Assembly (NCBI GenBank): GCA_024640565.1
Contig: JAHEET010000013.1
Span: 62,001 to 126,000 of the forward strand
Source: Flavobacteriaceae bacterium
Lineage (GTDB): Bacteria > Bacteroidota > Bacteroidia > Flavobacteriales > Flavobacteriaceae
Direction of reading: 5' to 3'
DNA length: 64,000 nt
Made by a program: the position numbers and the translations under genes. Under the pieces are notes generated by a model. The model worked only from the letters and a program-made list of their open reading frames with translations, was not told the DNA's origin and made no database searches. How positions within the stretch are numbered: the stretch's first letter is position 1; every line of letters starts with the position of its first letter. Below are positions 35,189 through 43,628 of this stretch, piece by piece.

Positions 35189-36697
35189 ATGCGCTATCTC
35201 CTACTATTGATCATCTCATTTGTTCTTATTGCCATCAGCTCATGTAGAAAAGATTTTTCTACAACACCAAGTTTTGGGACACTCGAATTTTCTAAAGACA
35301 CTGTGTTTTTAGATACTATTTTTACCAATATTGGTTCAGCAACCTACAACTTAAAGGTTTACAATAGAAGCAACAAAGACATCAGTATTCCAAGCATTCA
35401 ATTAGAAAATGGTATCATGTCAAATTATAGATTGAATGTAGATGGTATTGCTGGGAAGGAATTTAATGAAATCAATATTCTAGCAAATGACAGCATGTAT
35501 GTTTTTGTGGAGACCACCATCGATTTCTCAACCATCACAGATCCGTTGTACACTGATAAGATATTATTTGACAACGGGGTGAATCAACAAGATGTCGATT
35601 TGGTAACTTTGGTACAAGATGCCAATTTTATTTTTCCAGGTAGAGATCCCTTGACCCTGGAAATTGACAAGCTTCGTATTGACGGTGAACCCACAAGTAT
35701 TCAAGGACGGTTTTTAGAGGACACAGAACTTGTTTTCTCCAACACAATACCCACCGTTATTTATGGATATGCAGCGGTTCCAGCAGGAAAAACATTGACT
35801 GTTGAAGCAGGCGCAAAAATACATTTTCATGATAATTCTGGATTAATAATTGATGACAATGCTTCTTTAAAAGTTAACGGAACGAACTCCGAAAAAGTAG
35901 TTTTTGAAGGAGACCGACTGGAAAATAGTTTTAGCGATGTACCCGGGCAATGGGGAGTAATTCTAATACGCCCAGGAAGTGTAGACAATACCATACAACA
36001 TGCGGTCATAAAAAACGGGTTGGTAGGGCTTTTAGTGGGAAATGCACTCGGCTCTGACAAAAACACAAAACTAACCCTTGAAAACACAGAGATCTACAAC
36101 CATGGGGCTTATGCTATTTGGGCAAGAGACAGTGAAATTACCGGGTATAATCTTGTGATTGGGAATGCCGGATTTGCCTCTTTTGTAGCTACTTTAGGTG
36201 GCGAATACAATTTTACACACACTACTTTTGCAAATTACTGGAACCGAGGAATTCGGCAATTACCTGCCGTTTTAGTAAATAATTATCAGGACAGTACGGA
36301 TGAGAATGGTCAAGAAACTCGGTTTGTGAAAGACGTAATTGCTGCAAATTTTACGAACTGTATTTTTGACGGAAATAGTAATATTGAATTTGTGCTAGAC
36401 AAAGTCGAAGGTAGTGCTTTCAACTACAACGTTAGGAATTCGATGCTTCGTTTTAATGATGTCAATGGAGCTTTTTCAGAGAATGTTGAATTGGATTTTA
36501 ACAATCCAAATTATCAAGACAACATTCTAAACGGTTTTCCTCATTTTAGAAACCCACAAAAAAATAATTTTGTGATTGGACAGGAATCTGATGCGATTGA
36601 CAAAGCCAGGCCTACCCTCTTTAGCGTAGATCTTTTGGGAGTTGATAGAAGTACAAACCCAGATATGGGTGCCTATCAGCATATTATTTTTGAATAG
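35189..36697 (+). CDS. Lipoprotein with right-handed beta-helix
   Basis: A 502-residue exported protein with lipobox ISSC near residue 19. An N-terminal ~150-residue domain is followed by repeated short strands (AGAKIHFHDNSGLIIDDNASLKVNG; VIKNGLVGLLVGN; TLENTEIYNHGAYAIWARDSEI) typical of a parallel beta-helix, and it ends PDMGAYQHIIF, a common closing motif in this group. Such folds often bind or cut polysaccharides, but I see no defined catalytic site. A terminator hairpin follows. Confidence 0.75.
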   Translation: MRYLLLLIISFVLIAISSCRKDFSTTPSFGTLEFSKDTVFLDTIFTNIGSATYNLKVYNRSNKDISIPSIQLENGIMSNYRLNVDGIAGKEFNEINILANDSMYVFVETTIDFSTITDPLYTDKILFDNGVNQQDVDLVTLVQDANFIFPGRDPLTLEIDKLRIDGEPTSIQGRFLEDTELVFSNTIPTVIYGYAAVPAGKTLTVEAGAKIHFHDNSGLIIDDNASLKVNGTNSEKVVFEGDRLENSFSDVPGQWGVILIRPGSVDNTIQHAVIKNGLVGLLVGNALGSDKNTKLTLENTEIYNHGAYAIWARDSEITGYNLVIGNAGFASFVATLGGEYNFTHTTFANYWNRGIRQLPAVLVNNYQDSTDENGQETRFVKDVIAANFTNCIFDGNSNIEFVLDKVEGSAFNYNVRNSMLRFNDVNGAFSENVELDFNNPNYQDNILNGFPHFRNPQKNNFVIGQESDAIDKARPTLFSVDLLGVDRSTNPDMGAYQHIIFE

Positions 36698-36720
36698 AAG
36701 TACTAGGTCTTTGCCTAGGT

Positions 36721-36747
36721 AAGAGGAATTGGACGCTCCTCTTTTTT
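36721..36747 (+). terminator. Terminator after beta-helix lipoprotein gene
   Basis: AAGAGGA / TCCTCTT (36721-36727, 36737-36743) with a 9-nt loop, followed by a T run to 36747. It is 24 bp past the stop. Confidence 0.75.
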
Positions 36748-36759
36748 AGAAACAAGTTT

Positions 36760-36957
36760 TCAACTTGCTTCTTCTTTTTTCCTTTTTAAGTAACTCACAA
36801 AACTTGCTACCGTAATTAAACTCCAAAGTCCGCGATACACCCAAATATCGATTTCAATTCCAAAAACTATTGTAGCGGAGCTGCTATTCACAAAAGTCAT
36901 TACAACAACCAAGGTTCCAATAACAGACCTGACTAAATTTCATTTATTACTTCTCAT
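36760..36957 (-). pseudogene. Small two-helix membrane protein interrupted by in-frame TGA
   Basis: From ATG 36957 the frame reads five codons (MRSNK), then TGA at 36940-36942, then 59 open codons to TGA at 36760-36762. After the stop the frame reads NLVRSVIGTLVVVMTFVNSS and continues with IDIWVYRGLWSLITVASFVSYL before a basic end KRKKEE. The hydrophobic-loop-hydrophobic-basic layout looks like a real small membrane protein. A TGG to TGA change would explain the stop. Alternatively the gene may start inside, at ATG 36900, losing the first helix. The family is not recognised. Confidence 0.45.
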
Positions 36958-36979
36958 AAACTCTTTTTTTTAAACTCAA

Positions 36980-38254
36980 TTATTGTTTGTAAACAACCCC
37001 ATTTTTCATCACAAAGACCACATTTTCTAGGGTTGCAATATTTTTAATTGGATCCTCGTCTACAGCAATAATATCTGCAAAAAATCCCGCTTTAATTTGT
37101 CCAATTTCCTCAGCCATTTTTAGCAATTTTGCATTGGTAATGGTTGCAGATTGAATGGTTTCTATTGCTGGCATTCCAGCTTCAACCATGAACCCAAACT
37201 CTTTACCGTTATTCCCGTGTTCAAAAACCCCAGCATCAGTTCCAAATGCGATGCCTACCCCTTTTTGGTATGCTCTTGCAAAGGTTCCTTGGATTTGTGG
37301 ACCAACTGCTAGCGCTTTGGGCACTACGATTTCAGGATAAAAACCGGCTATTTTTGCTTTGGCTTCTACCTCTTTTCCTGCAGTGATTGTGGGAACTAGA
37401 TAGGCATCATGTTTTATCATGAGTTCCATGGTTTGATCACTCATATAGGTACCGTGCTCAATCGTTTTTACCCCTCCAATAATGGCTCTTTGCATACCTT
37501 CATCGCCATGTGCGTGGGCGGCCACATACATTCCGTAATCTGTTGCTGTTTGGCAAATTGCTTGTACCTCCTCTACAGTAAATTGAGGATTGTCTCCTGA
37601 TTTTGCAACACTTAAAACCCCTCCTGTTGCCGTTATCTTTATCCAATCTACTCCATTTTTGTAGCGCTGTCTTACCGCCTTCTTTGCATCTTCTACAGAA
37701 TTGACAACGCCTTCCTTAGGACCTGGATCACCCATCAAATTTCGACTGCTTCCATTAGTAGGATCGGCATGCCCTCCTGTAGTTGCCAAAGACTTCCCTG
37801 CAGTAAAAACTCTGGGTCCAGGAATCTTTCCAGCATCGATGGCATTTCTTACTGAAATATTAACACCCGTTCCACCCAAATCTCGAACTGTGGTAAACCC
37901 ATTCAATAAGGTTGTTTTTACAAATCCTACTGAATTAAAAGCAATATCTGCTTCGTTCATGATATAATTATTTAAACGAGTATTTCTGTCAAATTCTTTT
38001 TCTATGTGCACATGAAAATCAATGAAACCCGGAAGCACCACTTTATCGCTTAAGTCTATAGATTTTGCTCCTTTAGGAAGTGAATACCCATCTTCTACAG
38101 AAATAATTTTATTTTCTTTGACAACAATTGTTTGTTTGGTAAGCATTTCACCTGATTTTGTATCCAATAACTTACCACACATAATATAGGTAGTTTGAGC
38201 AGTGGTGTTTTGGAAAATAAAAACAGTTAAAAAGAGGGTGATTAATTTCTTCAT
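36980..38254 (-). CDS. Secreted amidohydrolase (imidazolonepropionase/prolidase-like)
   Basis: A 424-residue exported metal hydrolase with a cleavable signal (MKKLITLFLTVFIFQNTTAQ). Metal ligands fit the amidohydrolase barrel: His81 and His83 (FIDFHVHIEKE), Lys in DWIKITATGG, His in AHAHGDEGM and EHGTYM, and Asp in GTDAGVF. Close relatives are annotated as Xaa-Pro dipeptidases or imidazolonepropionase-like; exported ones cleave peptides or toxins. The substrate is open. It is divergent from the SDR gene, 65 bp away. Confidence 0.87.
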   Translation of the reverse strand: MKKLITLFLTVFIFQNTTAQTTYIMCGKLLDTKSGEMLTKQTIVVKENKIISVEDGYSLPKGAKSIDLSDKVVLPGFIDFHVHIEKEFDRNTRLNNYIMNEADIAFNSVGFVKTTLLNGFTTVRDLGGTGVNISVRNAIDAGKIPGPRVFTAGKSLATTGGHADPTNGSSRNLMGDPGPKEGVVNSVEDAKKAVRQRYKNGVDWIKITATGGVLSVAKSGDNPQFTVEEVQAICQTATDYGMYVAAHAHGDEGMQRAIIGGVKTIEHGTYMSDQTMELMIKHDAYLVPTITAGKEVEAKAKIAGFYPEIVVPKALAVGPQIQGTFARAYQKGVGIAFGTDAGVFEHGNNGKEFGFMVEAGMPAIETIQSATITNAKLLKMAEEIGQIKAGFFADIIAVDEDPIKNIATLENVVFVMKNGVVYKQ

Positions 38255-38319
38255 TTGTATCTAATTTGAGCTTAAAAGTATGAAATTTTAAGTAAATTGC
38301 TGGATCAAATAAAGAATCA

Positions 38320-39000
38320 ATGAAGAATATAGTGATTACTGGAACTAGTAGAGGAATTGGCTTTGAATTGGCACAACAATTTGCTAAAAATGGACATCAT
38401 GTTTTAGCGCTTTCCAGAAATACAGTTCCCTTAGAAAAAGTAAATCATAAAAATATTACAACACTTTCTATTGATTTGTCTCAGGCTGAAGACATCCAAA
38501 AGGCAATAAACTTTATACAATCGAATTGGAAACAGGTAGATGTTCTAATTAATAATGCAGGAAAGCTAATTAACAAACCTTTTACGGAATTAACCGCTGC
38601 CGATTTTTTAGACGTTTATAAAGTAAATGTGTTTGGAGTTGCAGAAATAACCAAAGGAATCATTCCGTTTCTCCAAAAAGGGAGTCACGTAGTAACCATA
38701 AGCTCTATGGGAGGCATCCAAGGAAGCTTAAAGTTTGGTGGTTTGGCCGCATATAGCTCTGCAAAAGGAGCAGTAATTACATTGTCAGAATTGTTGGCAG
38801 AAGAATACAAGGAAGCGCAAATTGCTTTTAATGTGCTCGCTATTGGCGCGGTACAAACAGAAATGTTAGCAGAAGCATTTCCAGACTACAAAGCCCCTCT
38901 TTCTGCGCAAGAAATGGCCAATTACATCTATGACTTCTCACTTACCGGCAACAAATTTTATAACGGGAAAGTATTGCAAGTTTCATCTACAACACCTTAA
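38320..39000 (+). CDS. Short-chain dehydrogenase/reductase
   Basis: A classical SDR of 226 residues with the NAD(P) motif TGTSRGIG (7-14), NNAG in INNAGKL, catalytic Ser in ISSMGG and the YSSAK (Y-x-x-x-K) pair. The Arg in the TGxxRGIG loop suggests NADP preference, which is inference. The substrate is unknown. It is followed 31 bp later by a SprT-like gene on the same strand. Confidence 0.9.
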   Translation: MKNIVITGTSRGIGFELAQQFAKNGHHVLALSRNTVPLEKVNHKNITTLSIDLSQAEDIQKAINFIQSNWKQVDVLINNAGKLINKPFTELTAADFLDVYKVNVFGVAEITKGIIPFLQKGSHVVTISSMGGIQGSLKFGGLAAYSSAKGAVITLSELLAEEYKEAQIAFNVLAIGAVQTEMLAEAFPDYKAPLSAQEMANYIYDFSLTGNKFYNGKVLQVSSTTP

Positions 39001-39031
39001 AATAGAGACGGTAGGTAAAATTTAAAAAAAA

Positions 39032-39703
39032 ATCAGCATTTCTACACAAAAAGAAAATAATCAAGCGTTCAAGCCCCTTCCCAACGAAGGTTTTTCTTGG
39101 GTTACTTACATTCCAGAAAAAGCCATCCCTTTTGTTCAATTTTTAATTGATAAACACAACTTTACTTTAAAAATTGTAAATCAACGGCAAACCAAACATG
39201 GAGATTTTAGGCAATTGCCTTCGGGAAAATTTCAAATTACTGTAAACAACAACCTCAACAAACACCAGTTTTTACTCACCTTAGTACATGAAATTGCACA
39301 CCATGTTACGCATCAAAAATTTGGAAGGGTACAACCTCATGGTCAAGAATGGAAAACCATATTTCAACATTTGATGTTGCCATTTTTACGGCCCGATATT
39401 TATCCAGAGGAAATCCTTTCGCATTTAGCGAACTATTTACAAAACGCAAAAGCAAGTACTGATTCAGATGTAAACTTGTCTCTGGCCTTAAAAGGAAATC
39501 GAGCAGAAACAGGAAAATATTTCATTTTCGATATCGACTTTGGAACTGTATTTAGGTTTAAAGATGCGCTCTATAAGAAAGGAAACAAGCGAAGAACTCG
39601 GTATGAGTGTTTGCACTTAAAAAACAAAAAAGTATATCTTTTCAATCAGAATGTTGAAGTAAAAAAATACTTTCCAATAGAGCCCAATGAGGGGTCGTTT
39701 TGA
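39032..39703 (+). CDS. SprT-like zinc-metalloprotease-fold protein, probable ATC start
   Basis: A protein of about 223 residues with the SprT core: LVHEIAHHVTHQ (His86, Glu87, His90) followed by PHGQEWKTIF. The start is odd. The frame opens after TAA 39023 and contains no ATG, GTG or TTG until TTG 39215, yet the 61 codons before that read as a family-like N-terminus (ISTQKE..., YIPEKAIPFVQFLIDKHNFTLKIV, RQTKHGDFRQLPSGKFQITVN). ATC 39032 (then SIST) or ATT 39038 is therefore the likely start, preceded by the A-rich leader usual here. The role may be DNA-protein crosslink or zinc protein handling; this is not established for the subgroup. Confidence 0.75.
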   Translation: MSISTQKENNQAFKPLPNEGFSWVTYIPEKAIPFVQFLIDKHNFTLKIVNQRQTKHGDFRQLPSGKFQITVNNNLNKHQFLLTLVHEIAHHVTHQKFGRVQPHGQEWKTIFQHLMLPFLRPDIYPEEILSHLANYLQNAKASTDSDVNLSLALKGNRAETGKYFIFDIDFGTVFRFKDALYKKGNKRRTRYECLHLKNKKVYLFNQNVEVKKYFPIEPNEGSF

Positions 39704-39729
39704 AGCAACGATTTTGAAAATCGAATTTC

Positions 39730-41193
39730 TTATTTTTCCCGTTTGATAAAGAGGGTGTCTAAGTTCAGTTCTATTTGCAACCAGTTTCTGAGTTCCCTTT
39801 CATTCACCAAAACGGTACTATCTTGTAGCTTTGCATCCCATTGTACGGTTACCACCGGAATCGTATCTATTTTTATAAAATCTTTGGAAGACAAAACCTT
39901 TGCAAATCCAAGAGATTCAATTGCTTTGTATCTAATTTTTGCATCTTTTACAATACGACTAAATGCAATCACTTTTTGATTGTTATTCAAAGCATCTTGT
40001 TCGATTCGATTGTTTAATTCAATAATGGTTTCTTGGAGCCCTGTGATTTGTTGTTGCAAGCCACCTATAATATTTTTACTCTCTTGTAATTCCGCTCGCT
40101 TCTCTTTAAATGCTGTCGTAATTAGCTCAAAACTTTTGGTGTCACTTCCTTTAATTTTTAAATCAAAATCTTTGATTTTATCGTACCTCGGATTGTTTCT
40201 TAATTGGTTGGTTAAAATATTTTTTTCACCGTAGGATACCTCGTTAAAAAAGTTTAAATAAATTTCTTTAGTTTTCGGCAAAAACGATTCATCAATCAAT
40301 TGAAAATTGGGAATGAGTTTCACTTCATTTTTAATAAAAGTACTAACTTGATTTTCAATCTGATTTTCTTTAAAGACACTTATAAAAGTAAAAATCGCTG
40401 GAATCATCACAGAAATTCCGACCACAGTTGCAATGGTTGAATACCGTTTTCTTCTTGCTGCATTTGCATATTTGTGCATTGGAAACCGTAATAATTTTAA
40501 CACCAAAAAGGTAGCCAATGCAATAAAAATAGTATTGATAGTAAACAAGTACATGGCACCAAAAAAGTAGGTGAAATTCCCTTTTGCCAGCCCATATCCG
40601 GCAGTACAAAGCGGAGGCATCAACGCAGTCGCAATGGCAACTCCAAAAATTACCGAGGCTACGGTACCTTTCTTCGTTTTCGCAACCATCAAGGCCAAAC
40701 CACCAAAGAAAGCAATTAATACATCCCGAATATCGGGTCTTACACGTCCTAACAACTCTGAAGTATCCTCACTTAACGGAAAAATATAAAAGAATAAGAA
40801 AGAAGCAAATAAACTCAACACGATCATGGTTCCCAAATGCATGAGTGACTTTTTAAAAGTCAAAAAATCATTTAGAGCAAATGACATTCCAATTCCGAGG
40901 ATAGGCCCCATTAATGGAGAAATAAGCATGGCCCCAATGACCACAGCTGTAGAGTCTGCATTCAAGCCTATCGAAGCTACAAAGACTGCAAAAATAAGAA
41001 TCCATGCCGTTGCTCCTTTGAAAGGGATATCTGCTTTGATGGCTTCAATTGTTGCTTCTTGATCCGTATCTTCTCTAAAATCGAAGAGTTCGACTAGAAA
41101 TATTTTAAGATTCTGAAAAAGTCCTTTTGCATCTCGTTGGATGGCTTGCTTCGAATCTGAAGTAGTTTGATGTTGTTTTGTAGAAGGGTTCAT
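39730..41193 (-). CDS. DUF389-family membrane protein
   Basis: A 487-residue protein. The hydrophobic domain (about residues 55-265) matches DUF389: IGLNADSTAVVIGAMLISPLMGPILGIG, DVLIAFFGGLALMVA and IATALMPPLCTAGYGLA. The C-terminal ~200 residues are soluble, with a coiled-coil stretch rich in Gln and Glu (QQITGLQETIIELNNRIEQ) that would lie outside the membrane core. The function of the family is unknown; transport has been suggested. It converges on the SprT gene. Confidence 0.85.
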   Translation of the reverse strand: MNPSTKQHQTTSDSKQAIQRDAKGLFQNLKIFLVELFDFREDTDQEATIEAIKADIPFKGATAWILIFAVFVASIGLNADSTAVVIGAMLISPLMGPILGIGMSFALNDFLTFKKSLMHLGTMIVLSLFASFLFFYIFPLSEDTSELLGRVRPDIRDVLIAFFGGLALMVAKTKKGTVASVIFGVAIATALMPPLCTAGYGLAKGNFTYFFGAMYLFTINTIFIALATFLVLKLLRFPMHKYANAARRKRYSTIATVVGISVMIPAIFTFISVFKENQIENQVSTFIKNEVKLIPNFQLIDESFLPKTKEIYLNFFNEVSYGEKNILTNQLRNNPRYDKIKDFDLKIKGSDTKSFELITTAFKEKRAELQESKNIIGGLQQQITGLQETIIELNNRIEQDALNNNQKVIAFSRIVKDAKIRYKAIESLGFAKVLSSKDFIKIDTIPVVTVQWDAKLQDSTVLVNERELRNWLQIELNLDTLFIKREK

Positions 41194-41235
41194 AAATGAA
41201 TAATAATCGTGACTAACACATAAGGGTAGTGAAAC

Positions 41236-41772
41236 TTATTGCAAAGAAATTACAGCTATTTCCAATCGAAATTTCTCGGCTTTTTTGTTGCCAATTAAAA
41301 AGGCAATTTCTTCTATTTTATTGGGTGTCAAATTGTCCATGTTTAAGGTGCGACCTCTATATACAGGATACATTTGATGCATCTCTAAAGCAATGGTTTG
41401 CCATTCGGTAGTTGTCTGAAATGTGGTGATGTAGGAATAATAGTCTCTTCTTTTTTCTTTGATTCGAAACTGGTATTTCTTTCCATCTCCTTTAACACGC
41501 AAAAGCACTTTGGAATACTTCGCTACATCCTTCTCAGGAAAAGCATGTCTTACAGATGAAAAACCACCATAGTTGTCTAAAGAAACGGTTCCTTCAAAAA
41601 CAGCATTGCCCGCTTTATTGATCGCAAAATTACCTTGAGATCTTCCTCCCATGACACCGTCGTCTACGACTTTCCAAGAAGCAAGGTTGGCCTCTTTTGT
41701 AAAATTAAAAATAAGGGCATCAGAAGTATTCATAAGAAACAACAAACTAAGAAATACATTAAATTTGGTCAT
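41236..41772 (-). CDS. CIA30-family protein
   Basis: A 178-residue beta-sandwich protein of the CIA30 family, named after a mitochondrial complex I assembly factor. Typical parts are WKVVDDGVMGGRSQGNF, GTVSLDNYGGFSSVR and the final strand with IAFLIGNKKAEKFRLEIAVI. An N-terminal hydrophobic stretch (FNVFLSLLFLMNTSDA) looks like a signal peptide, so it is probably periplasmic. In bacteria the role is unknown. Confidence 0.85.
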   Translation of the reverse strand: MTKFNVFLSLLFLMNTSDALIFNFTKEANLASWKVVDDGVMGGRSQGNFAINKAGNAVFEGTVSLDNYGGFSSVRHAFPEKDVAKYSKVLLRVKGDGKKYQFRIKEKRRDYYSYITTFQTTTEWQTIALEMHQMYPVYRGRTLNMDNLTPNKIEEIAFLIGNKKAEKFRLEIAVISLQ

Positions 41773-41831
41773 ATTCAGTTTTAAGAATACCTAAATTAAC
41801 ACTTTTTTGGTAACAAAATAGCATAAAAAAT

Positions 41832-41862
41832 AAAAAACTCTGTACATTCTGTACAGAGTTTT
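41832..41862 (-). terminator. Terminator after tRNA-Lys
   Basis: An 11-bp stem AACTCTGTACA / TGTACAGAGTT (41836-41846, 41850-41860) with a 3-nt loop; on the minus strand it ends in a T run. It starts 7 bases after the tRNA 3' end. Confidence 0.85.
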
Positions 41863-41866
41863 CGTG

Positions 41867-41939
41867 TGACCGGGCTGGGGCTCGAACCCAGGACCCTCTC
41901 CTTAAAAGGGAGATGCTCTACCAACTGAGCTACCAGGTC
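41867..41939 (-). tRNA. tRNA-Lys (anticodon TTT)
   Basis: A complete 73-nt cloverleaf can be folded: D-arm GCTC/GAGC with AGTTGGTA loop, anticodon stem TCTCC/GGAGA with loop CTTTTAA (anticodon TTT), five-base variable loop GGGTC, T-arm CTGGG-TTCGAGC-CCCAG. The acceptor stem pairs GACCTGG with CCCGGTC, leaving one U5-C68 mismatch. CCA is not encoded. It has its own promoter and terminator. Confidence 0.95.
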
Positions 41940-41962
41940 ATTTTTCTTCGTTTTAGCGGGTG

Positions 41963-41992
41963 CAAATATATCACCTTATTTATAATAAACAA
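41963..41992 (-). promoter_or_regulatory. tRNA-Lys promoter (TTG-N19-TATATTTG)
   Basis: On the minus strand TTG (41990-41992) and TATATTTG (41963-41970) are 19 bp apart, the classic Bacteroidetes arrangement. Transcription would begin about 15 bases before the mature tRNA 5' end. Confidence 0.75.
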
Positions 41993-42002
41993 TATTTTTT
42001 TT

Positions 42003-42770
42003 CTACTTTGTTTCATTTAAATAAGCCTGTCTCACTTTCTTAAATAAATTGGAAGAATACACGAATTCAACAACAGCCTCATTATCAGTTTTAAAGATTT
42101 CATTTTTACTTCCCTCCCAGGCTTTTGTGCCATTTTTGAGGAACACTATTTTTTTGCCAATTTCCATAACAGAGTTCATATCATGGGTGTTTATTACCGT
42201 TGTAATTTTATATTCTGCTGTTATTTCTTGAATTAAATTATCGATTACAATAGCAGTTTGGGGGTCTAAACCTGAATTTGGCTCGTCACAAAACAAGTAT
42301 TTCGGATTCATGACAATGGCTCTTGCAATGGCTACTCTTTTTTGCATTCCGCCCGAAAGTTCTGCCGGAAATTTTTTATTGGCATTGGTAAGGTTTACTC
42401 GGTCCAATACAAAATTGACACGATCAAGCATCTCCTTTTCAGAATTGTTGGTAAACATTTTTAATGGAAACATGACATTTTCTTCAACTGTTTGCGAATC
42501 AAAAAGAGCGCTTCCTTGAAAAACCATCCCAATTTCTTGACGCCATACTCTTTTGGCTTCCGTTGTAAAATCGGTATTTATTCGACCATCAAAAGAGATG
42601 GTTCCCGATTCTGGAATGTGTAAGCCAATTAACGATTTTAAAAAAACTGTTTTTCCAGAACCACTTTGTCCAATAATAAGACTGGTTTCTCCAGGATGAA
42701 AAGTCGTTGAAATTCCTTTTAAGACTTGTACCTCGCCAAAACCTTTGTGTAAATCTTTTACTACGATCAT
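42003..42770 (-). CDS. ABC transporter ATP-binding protein, MlaF-like
   Basis: ATPase of a Mla-type lipid transporter, 255 residues. Walker A GQSGSGKT (34-41), signature LSGGMQKRVAIARAI, Walker B YLFCDEPNSGLDP and the switch His in NTHDMNSV are intact. The gene follows the permease gene with no gap, so the pair forms one transcript. The substrate-binding MlaD-like subunit is not in the window. In other bacteria the system moves phospholipids between inner and outer membranes. Confidence 0.92.
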   Translation of the reverse strand: MIVVKDLHKGFGEVQVLKGISTTFHPGETSLIIGQSGSGKTVFLKSLIGLHIPESGTISFDGRINTDFTTEAKRVWRQEIGMVFQGSALFDSQTVEENVMFPLKMFTNNSEKEMLDRVNFVLDRVNLTNANKKFPAELSGGMQKRVAIARAIVMNPKYLFCDEPNSGLDPQTAIVIDNLIQEITAEYKITTVINTHDMNSVMEIGKKIVFLKNGTKAWEGSKNEIFKTDNEAVVEFVYSSNLFKKVRQAYLNETK

Positions 42771-43511
42771 CTATGTTAAAAGCATTTGAGTTAGAAAATA
42801 ATTGGAAATCACAATTAAAACGGTAGTCCAAACGACAGCTTGCGTACTTGCTTTCCCAACGGCCAACGAGCCTCCTTTTACATAATACCCATGATAGGAT
42901 GGAACGGTAGAAATAAGAAACGCAAAGACCAATGTTTTAATCATTGCGTAGACCAATAAAAAAGGTTGAAAATCGGATTGAATGCCAATAATATAGTCGG
43001 TTCCTGTAAATAAACCAGACAGGACACCAGCAAGCCAACCTCCAAAAATCCCCAAAATCATTCCCAAACAAATTAGAAATGGGTAGAAGAAAACGGTGGC
43101 GATTATTTTTGGCAATACCAGGTGATTCAAAGAATTGATGCCCATAACCTCCAAAGCATCTATTTGCTCTGTAACGCGCATAGTACCAATGCTTGAAGTT
43201 ATATAAGACCCCACTTTCCCGGCTAAAATAATAGAGCAAAAAGTAGGGGCAAATTCTAAGATTATTGATCTTTTAGCGGCAAAACCAATAAGTGTATCTG
43301 GAATTAGTGGGTCTTCTAAATTTAATGCAGTTTGTAAGGCAATCACCCCTCCAATAAAAAAGGAAATAAACATAATAATCCCGAGCGATTTATGACCTAA
43401 CTCTTCAATATCTTTGAACAAGGCGTCTCTAAAAACGCGAGGACGTTGTGGTGTTTTAAAAACTTGCCCCAACATCATACAGTATTTACCAACATGCTCT
43501 AGGTAATTCAT
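42771..43511 (-). CDS. ABC transporter permease, MlaE-like
   Basis: A 246-residue membrane permease with the MlaE pattern: KSLGIIMFISFFIGGVIALQ, LAGKVGSYITSSIGTMRVTEQIDALEVMGIN (the E-Q-I-D-A-L motif), and PLPKI-like coupling region before four to five hydrophobic helices. It is the first gene of the pair with the MlaF-like ATPase. It is divergent from the PafA-like phosphatase gene. Confidence 0.92.
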   Translation of the reverse strand: MNYLEHVGKYCMMLGQVFKTPQRPRVFRDALFKDIEELGHKSLGIIMFISFFIGGVIALQTALNLEDPLIPDTLIGFAAKRSIILEFAPTFCSIILAGKVGSYITSSIGTMRVTEQIDALEVMGINSLNHLVLPKIIATVFFYPFLICLGMILGIFGGWLAGVLSGLFTGTDYIIGIQSDFQPFLLVYAMIKTLVFAFLISTVPSYHGYYVKGGSLAVGKASTQAVVWTTVLIVISNYFLTQMLLT

Positions 43512-43594
43512 TCGCTTATTATTTTTCTTTTTGCTAAAGTATTAAAAAATGAACAACCCTAAGTAAAATTATAGCGATCAAAATTAAAAAATTG

Positions 43595-43602
43595 TACTTT
43601 TG
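43595..43602 (+). promoter_or_regulatory. Candidate -7 box (TACTTTTG) of the PafA-like gene
   Basis: TAnnTTTG match 27-34 bases before the ATG. No TTG is found at the expected -33 distance. Confidence 0.4.
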
Positions 43603-43628
43603 AGTCTACTTTAACATTCTCTTGTTTT

